A stretch of DNA of 6,152 nucleotides from JASFEQ01 sp050122535 (GTDB taxonomy: Bacteria; Desulfobacterota; DSM-4660; Desulfatiglandales; HGW-15): contig JASFIT010000290.1 of the NCBI GenBank assembly GCA_050122535.1, forward strand, positions 1 to 6,152, in the 5' to 3' direction. Position 1 is the first letter of the stretch; each line of letters begins with the position of its first letter. The notes below the pieces were generated by a model, which saw nothing but the letters and a program-made list of their open reading frames with translations, ran no database searches and was not told the origin of the DNA. Position numbers and translations under genes: made by a program. Below are positions 1 to 5,800 of the stretch, piece by piece.

Positions 1-7
1 CAAACAA

Positions 8-35
8 CCCATAGCCATCAGCCCATTGGCCCGTC
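8..35. repeat. Degenerate heptamer tandem repeat
   Basis: Four successive 7-base units, CCCATAG, CCATCAG, CCCATTG and GCCCGTC, run head to tail and drift away from a CCATnnG consensus. Such short degenerate heptads are typical of non-coding low-complexity intergenic DNA. The window edge may cut a longer array. No function can be assigned, and with only about four imperfect units the call is weak. Confidence 0.35.
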
Positions 36-78
36 TGCTGCCGAGCCCTTTCCTTTTTCATTTTGGTGCAGCACTCAT

Positions 79-140
79 CAATCCCCCAATTCCCCAATTC
101 CCCAATCCCCCAATTCCTAAATCCCTAAATCCCTTAATTT
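79..140. repeat. C-rich octamer tandem repeat with G-quadruplex motif on the minus strand
   Basis: A run of roughly 8-base units (CCCCAATT, then CCCCAATC, CCTAAATC and CCTTAATT variants) degrades from a C-rich to an AT-rich form towards the promoter. Four C-runs lie at 83-87, 92-95, 100-103 and 107-111, separated by AATT, AATT and AAT. The minus strand therefore carries four runs of 4-5 G with 3-4 base loops, which meets the usual intramolecular G-quadruplex definition. The plus strand could form an i-motif. The array ends just upstream of the tetR promoter. A regulatory or structural role is inference; slippage-generated junk is the alternative. Confidence 0.75.
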
Positions 141-146
141 ATTTTG

Positions 147-174
147 TTGACACAGAACCAGATTATGATATTAT
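147..174 (+). promoter_or_regulatory. Sigma70-type promoter for the tetR operon
   Basis: A perfect -35 box, TTGACA, lies at 147-152. A 16-base spacer separates it from TATTAT at 169-174, which matches the -10 consensus TATAAT at five of six positions. Transcription would start near 181, about 50 bases before the tetR start codon and inside the palindrome at 177-198. It is the best promoter match upstream of the first gene, and no other promoter is obvious before the two genes that follow. Confidence 0.7.
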
Positions 175-176
175 GT

Positions 177-198
177 AAATCGAGCGCTCGCTCTATTT
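177..198. promoter_or_regulatory. Palindromic operator, probably bound by the adjacent TetR-family protein
   Basis: The half-sites AAATCGAGCGC and TCGCTCTATTT form an imperfect 22-bp inverted repeat in which 9 of 11 positions are complementary. Inside it lies a perfect 10-bp palindrome, CGAGCGCTCG (181-190). The site starts two bases after the -10 hexamer and covers the expected transcription start, so a bound protein would block the promoter. TetR proteins usually bind palindromes of this size next to their own gene, which makes autorepression the natural reading. Binding by the neighbouring gene product is inferred from position and symmetry. Confidence 0.65.
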
Positions 199-211
199 GA
201 GCAAAAATCTT

Positions 212-229
212 ATTTTCTCAGGAGAAAAT
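212..229 (+). promoter_or_regulatory. Perfect inverted repeat over the tetR Shine-Dalgarno sequence
   Basis: ATTTTCTC (212-219) and GAGAAAAT (222-229) are exact reverse complements separated by only AG. The ribosome binding site AGGAG (220-224), six bases before the ATG, lies in the centre and 3' arm. In RNA this could fold as a 7-bp, mostly A-U stem with a CAGG loop that partly hides the Shine-Dalgarno sequence. In DNA it could be a second protein site. The stem is weak, so a translational effect is uncertain, but the AGGAG does fix the start of the downstream gene. Confidence 0.45.
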
Positions 230-230
230 C

Positions 231-890
231 ATGGCTCCAACGAATAATTCCGGGCCTGCAAACCCTGGTCAAAGGGATGAGCTTGTCCCTTCCCCGGCCA
301 AGGATGCGGACCTGGTGGCCAAGAAACATGAGCAAATAGTGGATGGTGCCTGCAAGTTGTTCTTTGAGAAGGGTTATCACAGGACGACCATCCGTGAGAT
401 AGCCCTGGCATCGGGTATGTCCATGGGGCAACTTTACCACTACATATCTTCTAAAGATGATGTCCTGTTTCTCATCTACAAACACATGCAGATGATCTGG
501 TATGAACATCTCGCGCAATCCGGGATTGAAAAGATCGACGATCCCCTTCAGCGTCTGACCAGGGCGCTCCGCCATACGCTGGAATTTATGGTGGAGAACA
601 AAGCGTTGTTTCTCTTTGTTTACACAGAAACAAAATACCTGGACCAGAGACATCTTCGAGTGGTTCTGGAAATGGATGACAAAAACGTTGTGGGTTTCTG
701 GCGGCGGCTTTTGCAGGAGGTGAACAGGGAAAGGCCCATTAAGGATGATCCCAATTTCCTGGCCAACCTGATTTCCTATCTCATGGTTTTCCTGCCTTTG
801 AGGGGTTGGAATCTCAGAGATAAAGGCGCGAGCGAGCACCTGGATTCGTTGGCCCATTTCATTCTACGGGGTTTGGGAATAGGTCCGTAG
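231..890 (+). CDS. TetR/AcrR-family transcriptional regulator
   Basis: A 219-residue one-component DNA-binding regulator, expected to act as a dimer and to be released by a small ligand. The N-terminal TetR domain covers about residues 30-85. It has the usual order of helix 1 (EQIVDGACKLFFEKGYHRTT), then a helix-turn-helix at about 53-72 (TIREIALASGMSMGQLYHY) and the SSKDDVL that ends such domains. The C-terminal ligand domain (90-219) is helical and aromatic-rich, and its ligand cannot be read from sequence. Residues 1-28 are a polar, proline-containing extension, probably disordered. The start is fixed by AGGAG six bases upstream and by an in-frame TGA at 198-200. A palindrome overlaps its promoter, pointing to autorepression. 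It lies 27 bases before the dehydratase-like gene, so it likely controls that operon. The family is certain; the ligand is not. Confidence 0.93.
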   Translation: MAPTNNSGPANPGQRDELVPSPAKDADLVAKKHEQIVDGACKLFFEKGYHRTTIREIALASGMSMGQLYHYISSKDDVLFLIYKHMQMIWYEHLAQSGIEKIDDPLQRLTRALRHTLEFMVENKALFLFVYTETKYLDQRHLRVVLEMDDKNVVGFWRRLLQEVNRERPIKDDPNFLANLISYLMVFLPLRGWNLRDKGASEHLDSLAHFILRGLGIGP

Positions 891-917
891 GCCATATGTC
901 ACACAAGGAATAATTCT

Positions 918-2159
918 ATGCCAGACGATCAAGCTCTCTTCTATCCACTGAAATGTACCCAAAAGCTGAAATCCGTTATGCAGCAATATTACGCAGAACT
1001 GGATGAAGCGTCACAGAGCAAGAGCCGCCCCATTGCCTGGTGTACAAGTCAGGGACCTGTAGAGCTATTGAGGGCCATGGGTTTTCTCGTCTATTTTCCT
1101 GAAAACCATGGCGTGTTATTGGGAACGACGCGCAAGGCCATGGACTTCATAGGCCTGGCAAATTCCATCGGCTATTCACCTGACATCTGCTCCTATGTAA
1201 CCAGTGATATAGGGGCCTTTCTGGCTGGTGAGACGCCCCTCAAAGAGGCCTACCAGGTCTCGGGCGTGCCTCATCCGGATGTCCTTGTCTACAACAATAA
1301 CCAGTGCCGGGATGTGCAGGAGTGGTTTGAGTACTATGCCCGGCAGACTGGGGTGCCCTCGTTGGGGATAAGAACGCCTCGAGGACTCGAAGATGTAAGC
1401 CCCCATATCATCTCTTCTGTTGCAAGGCAGATGGAGAACCTGGCCCATGATCTGGCCCCGATAGCCAAGCAAACACTAAATCTGAATGCATTTTGCGACA
1501 CAGTGGAACGCTCAAAACAGGGCAGCGACCTCTGGAAGCAGGTCCTGGAAATGGCTGGCCACCGCCCCTCTCCCATCACCTTCACAGACATCTGTTTCCA
1601 CATCGGCCCGGCAGTGAATTTGAGGGGAACGGATATGGCTGTATCTTACTACCAGGATCTGTGTGAAGAGCTGGCATATCGCATAAAGCACAAAATGGGT
1701 GCCATCGAGAATGAGCGATTTCGTATTTATTGGGAGGGCATGCCCATATGGGGAAGGCTTCGGTTTTTTGCTGAAACCATGGCAAGAATGCAAGCCTCTT
1801 TGGTTGCTTCAACCTACGGCCACTCCTGGGTGTTTGACGCCTTTGACCCCAATGATCCTTTTACCAGCACGGCCAGAGCATACACGGAGTTGTTCACGGT
1901 GCGCCATGAACGCTTCAAGGAATCATTTCTGACAGAGATGTTAAGGGAATTTCAGGTTGACGGTATCATTTTCCACAACTCCAGAACGTGCCCCAGCTGC
2001 AACAATTCTCAGTACGGCATGCCGCAAAGGTTGAGTGAAAAGACCCATATCCCACACCTTATTCTTGACGGGGACCTCAATGACCTGCGATGTTTTTCTG
2101 AGGAACAGACATTGACCAACCTGGAGGCCTTTGTTGAAATGCTGGCCCAAAGAATATAA
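918..2159 (+). CDS. 2-hydroxyacyl-CoA dehydratase / benzoyl-CoA reductase D-component subunit (HgdB/BcrB-like)
   Basis: A 413-residue cytoplasmic protein of the HGD-D family (2-hydroxyglutaryl-CoA dehydratase D component, BcrB/BcrC, FldB/FldC, HadB/HadC). These iron-sulfur subunits take a low-potential electron from an ATP-driven activator and reduce acyl-CoA thioesters. The length fits the family. Recognisable segments are the start of the first lobe, WCTSQGPVELLRAMGF (41-56), the C91 region (DICSYV), NNNQC ending at C130, the second-lobe entry RIYWEGMPIWGRLR (269-282), RTCPSC (357-361), and the closing LRCFSEEQTLTNLEAF (390-405). C42, C91, C130, C358 and C361 are candidate cluster ligands by position. 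AAGGAA lies seven bases before the ATG. No partner subunit, activator ATPase or CoA-transferase is nearby, which is unusual because most members are heterodimers. The substrate is unknown. A single-gene relative such as a double-cubane cluster protein is an alternative. Confidence 0.88.
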   Translation: MPDDQALFYPLKCTQKLKSVMQQYYAELDEASQSKSRPIAWCTSQGPVELLRAMGFLVYFPENHGVLLGTTRKAMDFIGLANSIGYSPDICSYVTSDIGAFLAGETPLKEAYQVSGVPHPDVLVYNNNQCRDVQEWFEYYARQTGVPSLGIRTPRGLEDVSPHIISSVARQMENLAHDLAPIAKQTLNLNAFCDTVERSKQGSDLWKQVLEMAGHRPSPITFTDICFHIGPAVNLRGTDMAVSYYQDLCEELAYRIKHKMGAIENERFRIYWEGMPIWGRLRFFAETMARMQASLVASTYGHSWVFDAFDPNDPFTSTARAYTELFTVRHERFKESFLTEMLREFQVDGIIFHNSRTCPSCNNSQYGMPQRLSEKTHIPHLILDGDLNDLRCFSEEQTLTNLEAFVEMLAQRI

Positions 2160-2255
2160 TAACAGGAGCTATTCATTTTAGCGCTCAGGCAAAGAAGAGA
2201 CGGTCAAAAGAAGTAAAGCCGATAACTCTAAACGAATAAATCATGGAGGTGTGTC

Positions 2256-2681
2256 ATGGCATTAGATGAAGGTGTATGGTCCTTTTTCAAAAAGCATCTG
2301 GGGTACAATGAAGAGGAGATGAAAAAATTCAGGGAAAATCGACGAAATGAAGAGATCCTTTCCAAGGCCCCTGGGTTGATGAACAAGACCATTGTTGCGG
2401 AAGTGGTGGAATCGCACGGCTGCAACAGTCAGCACAAGGTGGGAGACAAGTTCTATTTTGATGGGGCAGGCAACCTGATTACCAAACTCAATCCAAAGAG
2501 GATCTGCGTATACGCAATGAGCACGGTTTCCCCTTTGATCTTCACAACAACCGAGCTCTTCTACGCCGGGGCCGATCCCAATGAGATGCGATTTAACAGA
2601 ACCGGCTGCTTTGACGTGGGCGTACGATGCGATGGCTGGGGCAGGATTGTCCTGGAGATCAAGTTAGAAGATCGCAAATAG
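2256..2681 (+). CDS. Small cysteine-containing protein, TIGR04076-like
   Basis: A 141-residue soluble protein of unknown function, with no signal peptide or membrane segment. Residues 43-137 resemble the TIGR04076 family of anaerobes: a beta-strand opening (KTIVAEVVES), a cysteine before HKVGDKF (C56, then 60-66), a second cysteine in a KRICVYAMS helix (C84), and C118 and C125 before a closing strand (RIVLEIKLED). The four cysteines suggest a metal or cluster site, which is inference. Residues 1-40 are a charged helical extension (WSFFKKHLGYNEEEMKKFREN) not expected in the shortest family members. GGAGG six bases before the ATG fixes the start. It lies 96 bases after the dehydratase-like gene with no clear terminator or promoter between them, so co-transcription is likely, and a role as accessory or maturation factor for that enzyme is possible but unproven. 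The family call is from memory of the motif pattern. Confidence 0.75.
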   Translation: MALDEGVWSFFKKHLGYNEEEMKKFRENRRNEEILSKAPGLMNKTIVAEVVESHGCNSQHKVGDKFYFDGAGNLITKLNPKRICVYAMSTVSPLIFTTTELFYAGADPNEMRFNRTGCFDVGVRCDGWGRIVLEIKLEDRK

Positions 2682-2705
2682 GGGACGTCTATTGATATAT
2701 TGATA

Positions 2706-2743
2706 AAGCTACAAAGAGGGTGCTGCCATCAGCATCCTAGCTT
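2706..2743 (+). other. Intergenic hairpin, possible end of the tetR operon
   Basis: An 8-bp stem, GGGTGCTG (2718-2725) with CAGCATCC (2730-2737), has one G-U pair and a CCAT loop. It is extended by a perfect outer arm pair, AAGCTA (2706-2711) with TAGCTT (2738-2743), leaving a 6-base bulge (CAAAGA) on the 5' side. It begins 24 bases after the stop codon of the small cysteine protein. No T-run follows, so it is not a canonical intrinsic terminator. It could stabilise the 3' end of the mRNA, assist factor-dependent termination, or be a protein or RNA element. A further inverted repeat, TAATGG/CCATTA (2743-2748 and 2766-2771), lies directly after it. Confidence 0.45.
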
Positions 2744-2847
2744 AATGGCTTACCAGCGCGTCAGTCCATTACCTCTATGTGCTCTACCTGATTATTTGGG
2801 CTAAAGAGGACCATGTTACACCTATGGGTCAATTCGCCTATAAAACA

Positions 2848-2856
2848 TGATATAAT
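2848..2856 (+). promoter_or_regulatory. Extended -10 promoter for the histidine kinase gene
   Basis: TGATATAAT reads as TGn directly followed by a perfect -10 hexamer TATAAT (2851-2856). The -35 position (about 2828-2833, GTCAAT) matches poorly, which is typical when an extended -10 carries recognition. A start near 2863 would give a leader of about 37 bases before the kinase ATG. This supports transcription of the kinase apart from the upstream operon. Confidence 0.6.
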
Positions 2857-2886
2857 GATATGAGCATTTATTCTGACGTACAGAGC

Positions 2887-2892
2887 GGAGGG
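2887..2892 (+). promoter_or_regulatory. Ribosome binding site that fixes the kinase start
   Basis: GGAGGG lies seven bases before the ATG at 2900. An in-frame TGA at 2861-2863 with no other ATG between it and 2900 makes this the only sensible start for the long open frame that follows. Confidence 0.8.
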
Positions 2893-2899
2893 TGTACTG

Positions 2900-5800
2900 A
2901 TGGAGAGAAAACCATCTGATGTGGAGCATTTGCATCCTGATATACCCAGAAATTCCGGGCATCCTGATCCGGGTGCATTATCCCTTCCCCTTGATGAGGG
3001 AAATGTCTCAAGAGGACCGGAATATTCATTGGATATCACCGAACCAGAACAGATGAAGCTGGCCTTGCAGGCCTCCCATCTGTTTTTGGCAATGGCCAAC
3101 CGACATACGAGGATGAACCCCTTGATCAGAGAATTTGTTTCAGAAATCAAAGCATTGACCGGTTGCGAAGCTGTTGGCATACGCATTCTGGATGAGGAAG
3201 GAAACATACCCTATGAGGCTTTTGACGGGTTTAGCCAAAGCTTCTACGAAACAGAAAGCCCCCTTTCCATACAATCAGATAAATGTATGTGCATCAATGT
3301 GGTCAGGGGAAACGCTGACCCAAGTCAGTCGTTTTACACGCAGGGGGGTTCATTTTACATGAATGCCACATCGCATTTCCTGGCTACTGTTTCTGAAGAA
3401 GAAAAGGGACAGACCCGAAATGTGTGTAACGAGGCTGGATATGAATCTGTTGGTCTGGTCCCGATCCGTATCGGGGAAAGCATAATGGGTCTGATTCACG
3501 TGGCTGATCACCGTGAGAACATGGTTCCTCCGGAGAAGATAGGGATTCTGGAGAATATAGCTATGCAACTGGGTATAGCTCTGAAGCGAGTACAGAGTGA
3601 AGAAGAGCTCGTAAAGACCCTTGAGAAACTGGAACAGAGGGTAGAGGAGAGGACTGAAGCGCTTGAGAAAGCGAACCTTGAACTTCGCAAAGGCATAGAG
3701 GACCGCGAGCTAGACAATAGGATTCTCCAAGAGTACGCGCGGAATCTAAAGTTTTTGTCAAGAACCTCAACGCAATTGGTTGAACTTTCGGCTGAGAAAA
3801 ACGTCTATCAGTTCATAGGGGAAAAGCTCAAAGAACTGGTAGGGGATTGTGTGGTCGGCATCAACGCATACGAAAAAGAAACAGACAGTCTTTGCACCCG
3901 CGCCGTCCTGGGTCTTGGCAAATATTCTCAGGCCGTTCTTAAGCTTATGGGAAGGGACTTGGTGGGCATTTCATTCCCCATAAACGATGAAGAGGCAAGG
4001 TCACAACTTGCGACGGGGAAACTGAAGAAGGGTCCTCCGGGCCTGTATGAGCTATCCTTTGGGAAGATACCGGCAGGCCTATGCCGTAAAATTGAGGACC
4101 TTCTCAGCTTGGGTGACACTTATGGGATAGGATTTGCCTGCAAAGGAGAACTCTTTGGCAGTGCCATTATCATTACTCGCAGAGGCAGCAGCGGTTTGAA
4201 AGGTCAAGATATAATAGAGACATTTATACACCAGGCAGCCGTCGCATTGCAGCGCAGAGCGGCTGAGGAGGCCCTGAAAAGTACTCATGATGAGCTGGAA
4301 AAACGGGTAGAGGAACGCACCGCCCAGCTGGCAAGAACAAATGCCCAGCTAATGAGGCAGATAGAAGAACGGAAGCGGACCGAGGAGGCCTTGCGAGAGA
4401 GCGAGGAGAAATTCAGAACTGTTTCAGAGCAGTCTCCAAACATGATCTTTATCAACAGGGGAGGCAAAGTTCTCTACGCCAATAAGGCCTGCGAAGAGAT
4501 TATGGGATACAAGAGAGACGCGTATTATGCCTCAGATTTTGATTTCCTATCCCTCGTAGCGCCAGAATCCATAGATACAGTAGCGACCGCTTTCAAAAGG
4601 CATATGCAAGGTAAGGATATGGAGCCCTATGAATACACCTTGATCAGCAAACAGGGCAAAAGAATCGAGGCCATCATAACGACGAAATTGATGAACTATG
4701 AAGGGGAGAGGGCCATCCTCGGGATAGTCACAGACATCACTGAACGAAAGCGGGTTGAAGAAGCGTTACGGAAGAGCGAGGAATCCTATCGATATCTGGT
4801 GGAAAATGCGAATGACATCATTTACAAAACGGATCAGACCGGACACTTTACTTTTTTCAACCCAATTGCCTTCAAGACTTCAGAATACCCGCCAGAGTAC
4901 CTTCTTGGCAGGTATTACCTGGAATTGATACACCCTGATTATCGCAAGGAAACAGAGAAATTCTACACCTCTCAGTTCAAGGAAAGGATTCCCAGCACCT
5001 ATAACGAATTTCCCATCATAACAAAAAGTGGAAAAGAGATTTGGCTGGGGCAGCAGGTGCAGTTGATCGAGGAGGGGGACCAGATTGTGGGATTCCATGC
5101 CGTAGCCCGTGACATTACAGAGCGCAGGCATGTGGAAGAGGCCCTTCGGAAGAGCGAAGAGAGATACAGGCAGCTCGTGAAGCATGCTCCTGCCGCTATT
5201 TTTGAATATGATGTTGAGAAGCAGAAACTAATGGCCTTGAATGACGTCGTCTATGAGTTCCTGGGGTATACGAAAGAGGAAATTGAGGCCTTGGACCCTA
5301 TCGATCTCGTGGCTGAAGAGAGTCATGCGCTTTATTCGAAGACATTGGGTAAGATGCTTGCTGGTGAAGAAATTTCAGACGAGGTTGAATACAAACTCAG
5401 AGGCAAAGGGGACAAAGAGCTTTGTGCACTCGTAAACGCGAGACTAATCTTGGAGCAAGGAAAGCCGAGGAGAGCCACGGTAGTAGCCCACGATATAACC
5501 GAGCTGAAGAGGGCGGAGGAAGCGCTGCGAGATTCTGAAAAACGGCTCAGGTCCTTGTCTTCAAAACTCATAAAGGCACAAGAAAAAGAACGGAGGCGGC
5601 TCTCAAAGGAGTTACACGATGAGTTGGGTCAGGCACTGGCCCTCTTGAAGCATCGGATGAGATCCATTCAGGGGAATTTAGAAGAAGGTCAGTCACCGTT
5701 ACAGGAAAAATCTGAGGAGGTCACCCGGTCCATAGATGACATCATCGAAAACGTTCGCCGGCTATCCAGAGATTTGAGCCCCTCCATCCTGGAAGATCTC

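Noticed and set aside
1..61. Minus-strand open frame from an ATG at 61-59 running off the window start, beginning MKKERARQQTG.
   Set aside because: Only 20 codons are visible, no ribosome binding site precedes it, and it reads through the degenerate heptamer repeat, which tends to create spurious frames.
79..140. The C-rich array as a CRISPR repeat or phage attachment site.
   Set aside because: Units are about 8 bases with no unique spacers, and no integrase or Cas gene is present.
210..857. Minus-strand open frame of 215 codons.
   Set aside because: It lies antisense to the tetR gene almost end to end, has no recognisable domain, and the plus-strand frame has a clear family match, promoter and ribosome binding site.
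2160..2255. The gap between the dehydratase-like and small cysteine genes as a terminator or second operator; it contains AGCGCT, which resembles the core of the 177-198 palindrome.
   Set aside because: Only the 6-bp core is shared, flanking symmetry is absent, and no stem followed by a T-run is present.
2720..2800. A possible tRNA on the minus strand, because GGTAGAGCA there resembles a D-arm.
   Set aside because: No T-arm GTTCGA-type sequence, no acceptor stem and no cloverleaf pairing could be found.
2761..3207. Minus-strand open frame of 148 codons overlapping the kinase promoter and its N-terminal coding part.
   Set aside because: Low-complexity composition with no recognisable motif. 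The plus strand here has a promoter, ribosome binding site and long kinase frame.
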